A DNA stretch of 64,000 bases from Actinomycetota bacterium (GCA_026003015.1 BPGL01000002.1:310001-374000), one strand, 5' to 3'. Shown: positions 51,938 to 63,225, counted from the stretch's first letter. The notes: generated by a model not told the origin, from the letters alone. Numbers and translations: made by a program.

Positions 51938-53275
51938 TTAGCCGGCCTTCACCTCGGCGAACGCGTTCTGGTACAGCGTGTCGACCTGGACCGGCAGCCC
52001 GATCGCGCGCTTGCCGATCTCGAAGTCCTCCTGCGTCACGATCGTCGAACGCAGGTTGTCCCACCGGCCCCGGTACTCCCAGCTGAACCAGCCCTCGAGA
52101 CCGGGGTAGCCCTCGTCGAAGATCGTCTCGGGCTCGACGACGTTGAACGGCACCTGGTAGCCGACCCAGGTCCAGTTCTTGATCCCCTCGAACTCGTCGA
52201 GCATGAAGTTCAGGAACAGGTGCGCGAGGACCGGGTTCTTCGCGCTCGTCGGGATGGCCATCGTGTCGTTCCCGATCGTGCCCCCGAACCCGTCGCGGGC
52301 CGGCCAGGTGTAGCGCAGCAGGGCCGACTCCTCCTTGCTCCCCACGTACCAGGGACCCGCCTGGATGTCGCCCGACCAGGACTGGTGCAGCCCGAACTTC
52401 CCCTCGGGGATCCCGGCGTAGGCACCGTCGATCGTGTAGCGGACGTCCATCGTGTCGTTGAGCTCGAGGAGCCGCTGCTTGGCCGCCTCGATGACCGCCG
52501 GGTCGGACGTGTTGACGTCCGTCGCCTCCCCGAGGTCGACGAGCATCCCGAGGGCGAGGGCCTCGCGGTAGTCGTCGTAGACCCCGGTGATCCCCTTGAA
52601 GTCGGTGTCCCACAGGATCTGCCAGGAGTTGTCGTAGGCCGTGGGCAGGTCCTCCGGCTCGTAGGGGACGAGATCGGTCCGCCAGGCGATCCCCGTGTGG
52701 TAGATCGTGTACGGCACGGTGTACTGGGCGCCTTGGTCGTAGAACGGGTCCTGCAGCGCCGGCCACACGTTCTTCATGTTCGGGATGTAGTCGTGGTTCA
52801 GCGGCTGGAGGAGCTTGGCCGCAACGAGCTTGGGCACGACGTCGATCGTCGGGAAGAAGACGTCGAACTCGACCTGGCCCGTCTGGATCTTCTGGATCGC
52901 CTCCTCCATGTTGTAGAAGGTCTCGTAGCGCCACTCGACGTCGTACTTCTTCGAGAAGTCGTCAAGGACCTTCTTCCAGATGTACTGCTCCCAGTTGTAG
53001 ATCACCAGGGGCCCGGCCTCGGGCTCGAGGTCCGACGCGATGGGCGGCACGTCCTCCCAGGTCTGCAGGCGCACCGGGTTCTCGGGGGTTCCGAACAGCG
53101 GCCCCTCGGGCTGTCCGGTGTCGGTGGCGGTCCCGCCGCCGCCCCCCTGCTCGCTCGCACAGGCGGCCAGGATCGCGGCCGTGCTCGGGAGCGCAACACC
53201 CGTCGCCAGGGACCGCCGGAGGAAGTCCCGGCGCGTCAGCCGACGGTGGTTCGGGTCCCGTGGGTGGAAGACCAT
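51938..53275 (-). CDS. PotD-type extracellular solute-binding protein (Tat lipoprotein)
   Basis: RRDFLRRSLATGVALPSTAAILAAC (Tat motif plus lipobox); GPLVIYNWEQYIWKKVLDDFSKKYDVEWRYETFYNMEEAIQKIQTGQVEFDVFFP. Confidence 0.88.
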   Translation of the reverse strand: MVFHPRDPNHRRLTRRDFLRRSLATGVALPSTAAILAACASEQGGGGGTATDTGQPEGPLFGTPENPVRLQTWEDVPPIASDLEPEAGPLVIYNWEQYIWKKVLDDFSKKYDVEWRYETFYNMEEAIQKIQTGQVEFDVFFPTIDVVPKLVAAKLLQPLNHDYIPNMKNVWPALQDPFYDQGAQYTVPYTIYHTGIAWRTDLVPYEPEDLPTAYDNSWQILWDTDFKGITGVYDDYREALALGMLVDLGEATDVNTSDPAVIEAAKQRLLELNDTMDVRYTIDGAYAGIPEGKFGLHQSWSGDIQAGPWYVGSKEESALLRYTWPARDGFGGTIGNDTMAIPTSAKNPVLAHLFLNFMLDEFEGIKNWTWVGYQVPFNVVEPETIFDEGYPGLEGWFSWEYRGRWDNLRSTIVTQEDFEIGKRAIGLPVQVDTLYQNAFAEVKAG

Positions 53276-53307
53276 GGCGTGCCCCTCCTTCAGCGTTGCG
53301 GCCCCTT

Positions 53308-53331
53308 CGGTTTGAACGGTCGAACAAACCG
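53308..53331. promoter_or_regulatory. Candidate operator dyad upstream of the potD-like gene
   Basis: CGGTTTG-AACGGTCGAA-CAAACCG, perfect 7-bp arms, 33 nt upstream of the minus-strand start. Confidence 0.45.
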
Positions 53332-53499
53332 ACGCGCTTGCCTACCATAGCCCGTCGGGACTACGCAAGGTAGTCGGCGAGCAACCGGCCCCTCACCAGG
53401 TCATACGCCCGAGCCCGACCCGAGGATCGGGCTCGCCCTGGCCCGTCGTTGCTAGCATCCGGCCGCCCGCGACCACGGCGCGACCACGGGGAGGCATGG

Positions 53500-54324
53500 A
53501 TGTCCGACAACGACGCGGTGCTCGTCACCGAGGACCTCGGCCCGGTGCGACGGCTGACGCTGAACCGTCCGAAGGCCCTCAACGCGCTGAACCACGAGCT
53601 GCTCGAGGCGCTCGACGAGGCCGTCGCGGCCGCAGCGGCCGACGACGCCGTCCGCGTGGTCGTCCTGCGGGGGGCGGGACGGGCCTTCTGCGCCGGCTAC
53701 GACCTCAACGAGGACGCCGCGGGCGAGCCGCTCGACGCGGCCGGGTGGCACGAGGCCCTGCGCGTGGACACCGAGCGGATGCTCGCGCTGTGGGGCTGTC
53801 CGAAGCCCGTGATCGCGAGCGTACACTCCTACTGCCTGGCGGGGGGCACCGATCTGATGCTGGCCTGCGATCTCGCGGTGGCCGCCGACGACGCCTACTT
53901 CGGGTACGTGGACATCCGGTTCGGCTCGGGGGTCGTGTCGATGTTCCTCCCCTGGGTCGTGGGCGCGCGCACGGCCAAGGAGCTGCTGTTCACCGGCGAG
54001 GACCGGATCCCCGCCGCCGAGGCCCTGCGGATCGGGCTCGTGAACCGGGTCGTGCCCCGAGACCGGCTGGACGAGGCCACGCTCGAGCTCGCCGAGGCGA
54101 TCGCGAAGAACGAGCCCTTCGTCGTGCAGATGACGAAGCGCGCGGTGAACCGGGCGTGGGAGGTCGCCGGGTTCCGGGAGGCGATGGCGGCCAACGTCGA
54201 GCTGGACGCCTTGATCGAGGCCGCGAACCTGCCGTCGCGCGAGGAGTTCCGCAGGATCACGCAAGAGCAGGGGCTCAAGGCGGCGATCGCGTGGCGGGAC
54301 GCGCGGTTCCGCGGAGATGCGTGA
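53500..54324 (+). CDS. Enoyl-CoA hydratase/isomerase family protein
   Basis: VRRLTLNRPKALNALNHELLEALDEAV, VVLRGAGRAFCAGYDL, KPVIASVHSYCLAGGTDLMLACDLAVA. Confidence 0.92.
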   Translation: MSDNDAVLVTEDLGPVRRLTLNRPKALNALNHELLEALDEAVAAAAADDAVRVVVLRGAGRAFCAGYDLNEDAAGEPLDAAGWHEALRVDTERMLALWGCPKPVIASVHSYCLAGGTDLMLACDLAVAADDAYFGYVDIRFGSGVVSMFLPWVVGARTAKELLFTGEDRIPAAEALRIGLVNRVVPRDRLDEATLELAEAIAKNEPFVVQMTKRAVNRAWEVAGFREAMAANVELDALIEAANLPSREEFRRITQEQGLKAAIAWRDARFRGDA

Positions 54325-56418
54325 TGGCCTGGGACCTTCGGCCGCTGCTGGCTCCGCGATCGATCGCGATCGTCGGGGCATCCGAGTCCCCCGACTCCTG
54401 GGCGCCAGAGATCGAGCGTTCCCTGCGACATCTCGGCTACGACGGTGAGCTGTACCCGGTCAACCCGAAGTACGAGCGGGTGTGGGGCCGGCCCTGCCTC
54501 GCGTCGATCGAGGAGCTCCCGCGGGGGGTCGACCTCGTGGTGTTCGTCGTGCCGGCGCGGGTCGTCGTCGGGATGATCGACGCCTGCGCCCGTCGGCGGG
54601 TCCGCGGGATCATGGTCGTGAGCAGCGGGTTCGCCGAGGCCGGGGAGGAGGGCCGGGCGCTCGAGGCCGAGCTCACGAAGGCCGCTCGTCGGGCCCGGAT
54701 CCCCCTGCTCGGGCCGAACGTCGAGGGATTCATCAACTACGTTGACCATGTTGCCCCGTACGGGACGACCCCGCCGGCCGAGCCGATCGTCGGGCCCATC
54801 AGCGTGATCTCTCAGTCCGGGACGGTCGCATGGACGATGAACCAGATGGCGAGCGACCGTGCGGTCGGGCTGAGGATCATCCTGGGGGTCGGCAACGAGG
54901 CGGTGCTGGGCCTGGGGGACCTCTTCTCGTGGGCGGCGACCGACCCGCACACCGAGGTCGTCGCCTCCTACCTCGAGACGGTGCGTGACGTCGAGGGGCT
55001 CGGCGCTGGCCTCGACGCGTTGCGGGCGGCCGGCAAGCCGGTGCTGATCTGCGCGCCGCCGGGGCGCAGCGACGCGGCGCGCCGCTCGATCGTCGCGCAC
55101 ACGGGGGCGCTCGCGGGCCCGACGGGGCTGCGCGACGCCTGGCTGCGTGGCCGGGGAGCGGTGCTGGTGGACGACCCCGTGACCCTGTTCGAGGCCGCGC
55201 TGCTCGTGTCGTATCGCCGACGGGTCCGCACCGACGGCGTGGCCGCGGCCCTGCAGTCGGGCGGGGCGTGCACGCTGTTCGCGGAGGCCGCCGGCGCCCA
55301 GGGGCTACGGCTGCCGGCGTTCTCCTCGCGCACGAAGGCCAAGCTCCGCCGGACCCTGCCCTCCTTCGCCTCGCAGAACAACCCGCTCGACGTCACGGGC
55401 CAGGCCGCCGTCGAGACCGACATGTTCGTGGGGGCGCTCGAGGCGATCGCGCAGGATCCGGCGGTCGGGGTGCTCGCCTTCGACGCGTTCCCGCCGCGGC
55501 TGCCCGGCGAGACCCCCTGGGCCGAGCCCGTGCTCCGGCGGGCCCTCGAGCTGCAGCGACGCACCGGGGGTGGTGGTGGCGAGCGTCTCGATGAGCCCGC
55601 TCGCCTACGGCCCGGAGGCCCGGGCGTTCGTCCGCCGCTGGCGACTGCCGTTCCTCCAGGGGCACCGGGCCGCCGCCGGCGCGATCGGCGCGCTCATCGA
55701 CGTGTCGCGCGCGCGGGCTGCCGTGGCCCGAGAGCGCCCGCCGCACCCCGCGCGGTCGACGGCCCGCCGTTCGCTCCGGGGCGCCGCCGGCCCGATCGAC
55801 GAGCGTCGCGCCGCCCAGCTGCTCGAGCGCTACGGCGTGCGCCGACCGCGGGAGGCGGTCGCCGAGACGCCCGAGGCGGCGTCGCGCATCGCGCAGCGGC
55901 TGGGGTTCCCGGTCGTGGTGAAGGCGCTCGCGCCGGAGCTTCCGCACAAGGCCAAGATCGGGGGCGTGCGGGTCGGGATCCGCAGCGCCCAGGAGACGGC
56001 GGCCGCGGCCGCCGAGGTCCTCGCCGCGGCTCGGAACGCGGGCGCCCGCGCTCCGCGGGTGCTGGTCCAAGAGCAGGTCGACGGGCACGAGGTCCTCGTC
56101 GGCGCCGTCGTCGACGAACGCTTCGGCGCCTGCGTGACGATCCGCCCGGGCGGCGCGCTCGCCGAGGCCGGCGAGGCGGCGTTCGTCGCGTGTCCGCTGT
56201 CGCGGGCGCAGGCGCTTGCGTTCGTGGAGGCCCAGGCCGAGCGGGCCGGCCTCGACCCGCGCCGCCACGACCTCAGGGCCGTCGCCCGCGCGGTCGAGGC
56301 CGTCGGCCGGTGCGCCCACGACCTGCGCGACCGGCTCGCCTCGCTCGAGGCCAACCCGCTCGTCGTGGGACGCCGAGGGGCGATCGCGGTCGACGCCCTC
56401 GCCGAAGCGCGCCCGTGA
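54324..56418 (+). CDS. ADP-forming acyl-CoA synthetase-like protein (CoA-binding plus ATP-grasp), one apparent insertion at about 55565
   Basis: LLAPRSIAIVGASESPDSW, ISVISQSGTVAWTMNQMASDRAVGLRIILGVGNEA; C-terminal ATP-grasp GFPVVVKALAPELPHKAKIGGVRVGI; frame lost at CACCGGGGGTGG; length 2095 = 3n+1. Confidence 0.88.
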
Positions 56419-57281
56419 TCTACGGGCTGCTCGCGGCCGTCGGCTGGGGGCTCGCCGACTACTCGGGCGCGATCGCCGGGCGGCGGATCGGCAGCGTCCC
56501 CGCCGTGGTCCTCGGCCAGGTGTTGTCGGCCGCGTTCATGACGGCGCTCGTCGTGGCCACGAGCGGCGACGTCGGCACCGTCGCGCCCTGGCTCGAGCTC
56601 GTGGCGGCGAACGGCATCGTGACCGCGACGGCCTACGCCACCCACTACCGAGCGTTGCAGCTCGGCCCTGTGGCGGTGGTCTCACCGATCGGGGGAACCT
56701 ACGCCCTGCCCGCGATCGTCCTGGCGGTCGTCGTGCTGGGCGAGCGGCCCTCGGGGCTCGCGCTCGTCGGCGCGGTGGTGACCGTGACGGGGGTCGTCCT
56801 CACCTCCACGAACCTGCGGGCCCTGCGGGCGGGCCTGCGCGGCCACGCGCCGGGGCTGTGGTGGGCGATCGTGTCGGCGCTCGGCTTCGGTGTGGCCGCG
56901 TTCCTGCTCGGGGTCGCGGCGAGGGAACTTGGATGGGTCGTGGGGCTGTGGGCGTCCCGCTCCGCGCAGGTCCTCGCCTACGTGCCCCTCGTCCTGGTGC
57001 GCCGACGGGAGTTCGTGGCGCTCCGCGGCCGACCGGAGGTCGGGGCGGGGATCGCCGTGGCCCTGGCGGCCGGCGCGGCCGACGTCCTCGGCGTCACGAC
57101 CTACTCGATCGGCTCCGAGCTCGGCTTCATCTCGATCGTCGTGGCCGCGAGCGCGATCTTCCCCGCGATCGCGGTGGGCCTGTCGATCGTGTTCCTGCGC
57201 GAGCGTCTCGTCCCCAACCAGTGGCTCGGCGTGGCGCTCGTGCTCTCGGGCCTGGTCCTGCTCGGCCTCGGAAGCCGGTGA
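56415..57281 (+). CDS. DMT-superfamily (EamA-like) transporter
   Basis: Ten hydrophobic segments; LLAAVGWGLADYSGAIAGRRIG, VSPIGGTYALPAIVLAVVVLGERPSGLALVGAVVTVTGVVLTS. Confidence 0.87.
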   Translation: MIYGLLAAVGWGLADYSGAIAGRRIGSVPAVVLGQVLSAAFMTALVVATSGDVGTVAPWLELVAANGIVTATAYATHYRALQLGPVAVVSPIGGTYALPAIVLAVVVLGERPSGLALVGAVVTVTGVVLTSTNLRALRAGLRGHAPGLWWAIVSALGFGVAAFLLGVAARELGWVVGLWASRSAQVLAYVPLVLVRRREFVALRGRPEVGAGIAVALAAGAADVLGVTTYSIGSELGFISIVVAASAIFPAIAVGLSIVFLRERLVPNQWLGVALVLSGLVLLGLGSR

Positions 57282-57291
57282 GCCGCGCGGC

Positions 57292-58968
57292 TCAGGGCCC
57301 GGTGTCGGGCGATGGTCGGTGACGGTAGACGTCGAGGTGTTCCGGCGGCAGCGGTGTGTTCCCGAGGATCAGGTCCGCCGCCTTCTCGGCGACCATCATC
57401 ACCGGGGCGTAGATGTTCGCGTTCGTGATCGAGGGGAACACGGAGGCGTCGACCACGCGCAGGCCCTCGAGACCGTGGACCGCCATGGTGGTGGGATCGA
57501 CGACGCTCATCGGGTCCGTGCCCATCTTGCACGTGCAGGAGGGGTGCAGCGCCGTCTCGCCCTCCCGCCCCACCCACTCGAGGATCTGCTCGTCGGTCTC
57601 GACGCCGGGCCCCGGTGAAAGCTCTCCGCCGTTGAACGGGTCCATCGCCGGCTGGTTCAGGATGTGGCGGGCGACCCGGATCGCCTCGACCCACTCGCGG
57701 CGGTCCTGTTCGGTCGACAGGTAGTTGAACCGCAGGGCCGGCTTCGTGCGCGGGTCGGGGCTGCGGACCATCACGGAGCCACGGGCGTCGGAGTACATCG
57801 GGCCGACATGGACCTGGTAGCCGTGCCCCTGGGCCGGAGCGGAGCCGTCGTAGCGCACGGCGATCGGCAGGAAGTGGAACATCAGGTTCGGGTAGGCGAC
57901 CTCGTCGTTGCTGCGGACGAACCCTCCGGCCTCGAAGTGGTTCGTCGCTCCGGGCCCGTCGCGGAACACGAGCCAGCGGAACCCGACCCAGGGGCGACGC
58001 CGCCACGCGAGGTACGGGGCGACCGACACCGGCTGGGTGCAGGCGTACTGAACGTACACCTCGAGGTGGTCCTGGAGGTTGCTGCCGACGCCGGGCAGGT
58101 CGGCCACGACCTCGATCCCCAGCGACCGCAGGTGGTCGGCGGGCCCGACGCCGGAGACCTGCAGCACCTGGGGCGAGTTGATCGCGCCGCCGCACAAGAT
58201 CACCTCGCCGGCCCGTACGGTGCGTCGCCCGCGCCCGCGTCCCCAGGCGTGCTCGTAGTCCACCCCGACCGCCCGCGTTCCCTCAAACACGACGCGGTTC
58301 ACGAAGGCGCGGGTGCGGACCTCGAGGTTCGGCCGACGCTTCACCGGGTGCAGGTACGCGCGGGCGGCCGACAGCCGCCGTCCGCGGTGGATGTTCCGAT
58401 CGAACGGTGCGAACCCCTCCTGTTGGCGACCGTTCACGTCGTCGGTGAGGGGGTAGCCCGCTTGCTGCACCGCCTCGAAGAACGCCTGGAACAGCGGGTT
58501 CGTCGCCGGACCGCGCTCCAGCACGAGCGGTCCGTCATGGCCGCGGAACGGATCGTCGGCCGCGGCCGCCAGGCACGTCTCCATCCGCTTGAAGTACGGC
58601 AGGCAGTGCGCGTAGTCCCAGTCCTGCATGCCGGGGTTGGCCGCCCAGCGCTCGTAGTCCATCGGGTTGCCGCGCTGGAAGATCATCCCGTTGATGCTGC
58701 TGGACCCCCCGAGCACCTTGCCGCGGGCGTGGTAGATCCGCCGTCCGTGCATGTGGGGCTCGGGCTCGGACTCGTAGCGCCAGTCGTAGAAGCGGCTGCC
58801 GATCGGGAACGTGAGGGCCGCCGGCATGTGGATGAACACGTCCCAGGGGTAGTCCGGCCGACCGGCCTCCAGGACCAGCACCTTCGTGGAGGGATCGGCC
58901 GACAGCCGGTTCGCGAGCACGCTGCCGGCCGACCCGCCGCCCACGATCACGACGTCGTAGCGATCCAT
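57292..58968 (-). CDS. GMC-family FAD oxidoreductase (choline-dehydrogenase-like)
   Basis: [92 protein letters not shown]. Confidence 0.92.
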   Translation of the reverse strand: MDRYDVVIVGGGSAGSVLANRLSADPSTKVLVLEAGRPDYPWDVFIHMPAALTFPIGSRFYDWRYESEPEPHMHGRRIYHARGKVLGGSSSINGMIFQRGNPMDYERWAANPGMQDWDYAHCLPYFKRMETCLAAAADDPFRGHDGPLVLERGPATNPLFQAFFEAVQQAGYPLTDDVNGRQQEGFAPFDRNIHRGRRLSAARAYLHPVKRRPNLEVRTRAFVNRVVFEGTRAVGVDYEHAWGRGRGRRTVRAGEVILCGGAINSPQVLQVSGVGPADHLRSLGIEVVADLPGVGSNLQDHLEVYVQYACTQPVSVAPYLAWRRRPWVGFRWLVFRDGPGATNHFEAGGFVRSNDEVAYPNLMFHFLPIAVRYDGSAPAQGHGYQVHVGPMYSDARGSVMVRSPDPRTKPALRFNYLSTEQDRREWVEAIRVARHILNQPAMDPFNGGELSPGPGVETDEQILEWVGREGETALHPSCTCKMGTDPMSVVDPTTMAVHGLEGLRVVDASVFPSITNANIYAPVMMVAEKAADLILGNTPLPPEHLDVYRHRPSPDTGP

Positions 58969-59012
58969 CCCCGTGGGAGTCTGCACGAGCGCGCCGCCGT
59001 GCGGGCGTCTAC

Positions 59013-59029
59013 GTTGCGAAGGGTGCAAC
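59013..59029. promoter_or_regulatory. Candidate operator dyad in the divergent GMC/ABC intergenic region
   Basis: GTTGC-GAAGGGT-GCAAC. Confidence 0.3.
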
Positions 59030-59047
59030 CGTTACCTTGCGTGAGCG

Positions 59048-60130
59048 GTGGTCGCGGCACGACCATCCTCGGGTCGAGTCGCCGTCAGGGTGCCGGGGGA
59101 GGTGCGCGTGGGAGATCCGACCGTGTCGTGTCGGAACCTGTGGAAGGTCTACGGGCCCCGACCCGAGCGCGTCGTCGGATCAGCGGAGGCCGACCTCCCG
59201 CGCGCGGAGCTGCTCGAGCGGACGGGCTGCGTCGTGGCGGTGCGCGACGTCTCGTTCGACGTGGCGCCGGGCGAGGTCTTCGTGGTGATGGGGCTGTCGG
59301 GCTCGGGCAAGTCCACGCTCGTGCGGATGATCAACCGGATCCACGAGCCCACCGCGGGGACGGTGCTGATCGACGGCGAGGACCTACGCGCCTGCGACGA
59401 GGAGCAACTCCGCGAGATCCGGCGGCGGAAGATCAGCATGGTCTTCCAGCACTTCGGACTCCTCCCACACCGCCGGATCGTCGACAACGTCGCCTTCGGC
59501 CTGGAGATCCAGGGCGTCGAGAAGGCCGACCGGCTCGCCATCGCCGAGCGGGTCCTCGAGAAGGTCGGTCTCGCCGGCTGGGGGAACGCCTATCCGGAGG
59601 AGCTCTCGGGTGGCATGCAGCAGCGGGTGGGCCTCGCGCGCGCCCTCGCGAACGACCCCGAGATCCTCCTGTTCGACGAGCCCTTCAGCGCTCTCGACCC
59701 GCTGATCCGCCGCGACATGCAAGACGAGGTCCTCTCGCTGCAGCGCGACCTGAAGAAGACGATGATCTTCATCACCCACGACCTCGCCGAAGCGCTCAAG
59801 CTCGGCGACCGGATCGCCATCATGAAGGACGGCCGGTTCGTGCAGGTGGGGACCCCCGAGGAGGTCGTGGCTCACCCGGCCGACGACTACGTGGCCGACT
59901 TCACGCGCGACGTGCCCCGCGCCCACGTGCTCACCGCCCGCGCGATCATGCGGCCGGTCAACGGCGAGGCCCCCCTCGATGGGCCGACCGTGCGGACCGA
60001 CACGCTCGTGCAGGCGTTGATCCCGATCGTCGCCGACGCCGACCGGACGATCCGGGTGGTCGACGACGACCGCGTCGTGGGCGTGGTGGATCGCACCGAC
60101 GTCATGCGGGCGCTCGTCGAGGAGGCCTGA
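59048..60130 (+). CDS. proV: ProV/OpuAA-type glycine betaine/proline ABC transporter ATP-binding protein (true start may be downstream)
   Basis: [69 protein letters not shown]-terminal CBS-like domain. Confidence 0.9.
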   Translation: MVAARPSSGRVAVRVPGEVRVGDPTVSCRNLWKVYGPRPERVVGSAEADLPRAELLERTGCVVAVRDVSFDVAPGEVFVVMGLSGSGKSTLVRMINRIHEPTAGTVLIDGEDLRACDEEQLREIRRRKISMVFQHFGLLPHRRIVDNVAFGLEIQGVEKADRLAIAERVLEKVGLAGWGNAYPEELSGGMQQRVGLARALANDPEILLFDEPFSALDPLIRRDMQDEVLSLQRDLKKTMIFITHDLAEALKLGDRIAIMKDGRFVQVGTPEEVVAHPADDYVADFTRDVPRAHVLTARAIMRPVNGEAPLDGPTVRTDTLVQALIPIVADADRTIRVVDDDRVVGVVDRTDVMRALVEEA

Positions 60131-60131
60131 G

Positions 60132-62204
60132 GTGGCGGTCGCCGAGCGGGTCGCCCCCGCCGCGACGGCTCCCCCGCCCGCTGCGGTCCCCGAGCGGTCG
60201 CCGTGGCCGCGCCGTTTCGTCTGGGTCGCCGGGATCGCCGCACTCCTCGTGGTCGGCCTTCGCTTCGCTCCGGGCTTCCCAGACCGTTTCGTGCTCGGGG
60301 TCGGATCCGTCTTCGACGGGATCGACACGTGGGTGATCGACAACCAGCGCACGCACTGGCTGTTCACCGGCCTGCTGAACCCGCTGAAGGACGCGATCCA
60401 GGCGACCGTGGACGGCCTCGTGACCCTGCTGTCGAGGATGACCTGGGTCGGGCTCGTGACCACCGCCGGGGCGCTCGCCGGCCTCGTGGCGGGGTGGCGG
60501 ATGGGCCTGCTAGCCGCGGCCGGCGTGGCGAGCTTCGGGGTGCTCGGGGTTTGGGAGCGCAGCCTGCAGACCTTCGCGCTCGTCGCGATCTCGGTGGTCA
60601 TCTCGCTGGCGATCGGCGTGCCGCTGGGGATCTGGGCGGGCCGGCGCGCGGGTGTGGACCGAGCCCTGCGCCCCTTCCTCGACGCGATGCAGACGATCCC
60701 CGCGTACTCCTACCTCCTCCCGTTCGTCCTGTTCCTCGGCACCGGGTACCCGCCGGCGCTGGCGGCGACCGTCGTGTTCGCCCTGCCGCCCGCCGTGCGT
60801 CTGACGGCCCTGGGGGTGCGCTCCGTTCCGGCGACGACCCTGGAGGTCGCGACGTCGTTCGGGTCGACGTCGCGTCAGGTGCTGCGCAAGGTCCAGCTAC
60901 CGATGGCGACGCCGTCGATCATGCTGGGCGTGAACCAGACGATCATGATGGCGCTCGGCATGGTCGTGATCGCCGCGGTGGTCGCGGCCGAGGGGCTCGG
61001 GCGCGAGGTCCTCGACGCCCTGAAGCTCCTGCGCGTGGGCGCCGCGTTCAACGCGGGGCTCGCGATCGTGATCATGGCCATCGTCCTGGACCGCGTGACC
61101 ACGGCCTGGAGCTGCAGGGAGCGCGAGCGCCGTGGGCGGGCGACGCGGATCGCCGGGCGCACGGTGTCCAGACGGGCGCTCGTCGTGGCCGCGGTCGCGG
61201 CGAGCGCGATCGGCGTGCTCGTCGGACGTGAGGTGATCCGTCAGCAGGAGTGGCCCGAGTCTCTGACGTTCTCGGTGGCCGCGCCGGTCGATGCGATCGT
61301 CGAGTGGTCGCAGCGCAACCTCGGCGACGCCGCGGAGGCGATCGGGGCTGCGCTCACGGCAGGGCTGCTGGACCCGCTCCGCACGCTGCTCACCCGGGAG
61401 CCGTGGTGGGTGATCGCCGCGCTCGCGGCGCTGGCCGGATGGAAGGTGAAGGGGCCGCGCCTGGCCGTCTTCTCGTTCGTGTGCGTCTTCCTGCTCGGCG
61501 CGCTGGGGACCTGGAACCTGTCGATGCACACGCTGTCGATCGTGCTCGTCGCCGTGGTGCTGTCGCTCGTGGTCGCGATCCCGGTGGGGATCCTGGCCTC
61601 GCGCAGCGACGCCGTCGACCGAGCGATCAAACCGCTTCTCGACGCGATGCAGACCATGCCCGCCTTCGTCTACCTCGTGCCGGTGCTGCTGCTGTTCTCG
61701 ATCGGTACACCGGTGCCCGCGGTGATCGCGTCGGTCGTCTACGCGCTGCCGGTGGGGATCCGCCTGACGAACCTGGGGATCCGCCAGGTTCCCGCCACGA
61801 TCGTCGAGGCGGCCGAGGCCTACGGCGCCACATCGACGCAGCGCCTGCGCAAGGTAGAGCTTCCCCTCGCGCGGCCGTCGATCCTGCTCGGGGTGAACCA
61901 GACGATCATGATGGTGCTGTCGGTCGTGATCATCGGGGGCATGATCGGTGCCGGCGGCCTGGGCTTCGAGGCCCTGGTCGCCTTGTCGAAGAAGCGGATC
62001 GGCCAGGGCGTGGTGGTCGGTCTGTCGATCCTGCTGCTCGCGATCGTGCTCGACCGGATCACGCAGGCGATGGGCTCGGCTCCTCGATCGCTGCGAGGTC
62101 CGGTCGGCCTGTCGGGCATGGGCCGGTGGCCGAAGCTCCGGGCCATCCGGGGAAGCGTGTCGTCGGAGCGAACGGACGGAACGAACGGAAAGGGGGAGGC
62201 ATGA
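60132..62204 (+). CDS. proW: ProW-type permease with two fused permease domains
   Basis: Two homologous halves, each with PLLDAMQT(I/M)PA, VYALP-like, EVATSFGSTSRQVLRKVQLPMATPSIMLGVNQTIMMAL versus EAAEAYGATSTQRLRKVELPLARPSILLGVNQTIMMVL. Confidence 0.9.
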   Translation: MAVAERVAPAATAPPPAAVPERSPWPRRFVWVAGIAALLVVGLRFAPGFPDRFVLGVGSVFDGIDTWVIDNQRTHWLFTGLLNPLKDAIQATVDGLVTLLSRMTWVGLVTTAGALAGLVAGWRMGLLAAAGVASFGVLGVWERSLQTFALVAISVVISLAIGVPLGIWAGRRAGVDRALRPFLDAMQTIPAYSYLLPFVLFLGTGYPPALAATVVFALPPAVRLTALGVRSVPATTLEVATSFGSTSRQVLRKVQLPMATPSIMLGVNQTIMMALGMVVIAAVVAAEGLGREVLDALKLLRVGAAFNAGLAIVIMAIVLDRVTTAWSCRERERRGRATRIAGRTVSRRALVVAAVAASAIGVLVGREVIRQQEWPESLTFSVAAPVDAIVEWSQRNLGDAAEAIGAALTAGLLDPLRTLLTREPWWVIAALAALAGWKVKGPRLAVFSFVCVFLLGALGTWNLSMHTLSIVLVAVVLSLVVAIPVGILASRSDAVDRAIKPLLDAMQTMPAFVYLVPVLLLFSIGTPVPAVIASVVYALPVGIRLTNLGIRQVPATIVEAAEAYGATSTQRLRKVELPLARPSILLGVNQTIMMVLSVVIIGGMIGAGGLGFEALVALSKKRIGQGVVVGLSILLLAIVLDRITQAMGSAPRSLRGPVGLSGMGRWPKLRAIRGSVSSERTDGTNGKGEA

Positions 62205-63181
62205 AGCACGCGCGATGGGTCGCGCTCGCCGCGGTCCTCGTCCTCGGGCTCGCCGCGTGCGGCGACGTCCAGGAAGAGGGCGCCGAGCCGACGGGCGCCG
62301 GCGGCGGCGCCACCGACGTGGCACAGTGCGGCAGCGAGCCCATCCGGCTCGCCGTGAACCCGTGGACGGGGGCCGCCGTGAACGCATGGGTCGCCAAGAC
62401 GATCATGGAGCAGGAGATGGGCTGCACGGTCGAGCTCGTCGACATGGACGAGTTCGCGCAGTTCCCGGCCCTTGCGGCCGGAGACGTCGATGCGACCCTC
62501 GAGGTCTGGCCCTCGGGTCATGCGAAGGACTACAAGCAGTACATCGAGGGCGGCAAGGGCGTGATCGACGGGGGCGAGCTCGGCGTGGTCGGCAACATCG
62601 GCTGGTTCACACCGACCTACGTCGTCGAGGAGCACCCCGAGGTCGCCTCCTGGGAGGGCCTGAAGGGCAACGAGGACGTCTTCGACAACAAGTTCCTCGG
62701 CGCCGATCCCACGTTCACGATCTACGACGAGGAGATCATCGAGAACCTCGGCCTCGACCTCGAGGTCACCTACAGCGGATCGGAGGCGGCCTCGCTCGCC
62801 GCGCTCGACAAGGCCTACGAGGCGCGTGAGCCGATCCTGATGTACTTCTGGAGCCCGCACTGGGCGCAGGCGAAGTACGACCTCACCGAGGTCCAGCTGC
62901 CCGAGTACGACGAGCAGTGCGCGGAGGCGGCTGCGACCAAGGACGGCGAGGGCTACGACTGCGACTACGCCCCCGACGTCTTGTACAAGGCCTTCAGCGA
63001 CCAGCTCGAGACGAAGGACCCGGCTGCGTTCGCGTTCCTGTCCAACATGCGCTACACGAACGAGGACCAGAACGAGATCGCGCTGGCCGTCGACGACGGC
63101 GGACAGTCGCTCGAGGAGGCGGCCCAGGCCTGGGTCGACGCGAACCGCGACGTGTGGGAGGCCTGGCTCCCGAAGGCCTGA
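62201..63181 (+). CDS. proX: ProX/OpuAC-type glycine betaine ABC transporter substrate-binding lipoprotein
   Basis: LGLAACGD lipobox; IRLAVNPWTGAAVNAWVAKTIMEQEMGCTVELVDMDEFAQFPALAAGDVDATLEVWPSGH. Confidence 0.9.
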   Translation: MKHARWVALAAVLVLGLAACGDVQEEGAEPTGAGGGATDVAQCGSEPIRLAVNPWTGAAVNAWVAKTIMEQEMGCTVELVDMDEFAQFPALAAGDVDATLEVWPSGHAKDYKQYIEGGKGVIDGGELGVVGNIGWFTPTYVVEEHPEVASWEGLKGNEDVFDNKFLGADPTFTIYDEEIIENLGLDLEVTYSGSEAASLAALDKAYEAREPILMYFWSPHWAQAKYDLTEVQLPEYDEQCAEAAATKDGEGYDCDYAPDVLYKAFSDQLETKDPAAFAFLSNMRYTNEDQNEIALAVDDGGQSLEEAAQAWVDANRDVWEAWLPKA

Positions 63182-63200
63182 CCGACGCGGTGCCCGAGGT

Positions 63201-63225
63201 CGGGGCGGCCCGGTGGGCCGCCCCG
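63201..63225. repeat. Intergenic GC hairpin between proX and aldehyde dehydrogenase
   Basis: CGGGGCGGCCC-GGT-GGGCCGCCCCG, perfect 11-bp stem. Confidence 0.6.

Noticed and set aside
53496-57281. 1261-codon uninterrupted ORF (+)
   Set aside because: It runs out of frame through the enoyl-CoA hydratase and only coincides with real coding in parts of the acyl-CoA ligase and the DMT transporter; its N-terminal third is R/G-rich shadow sequence.
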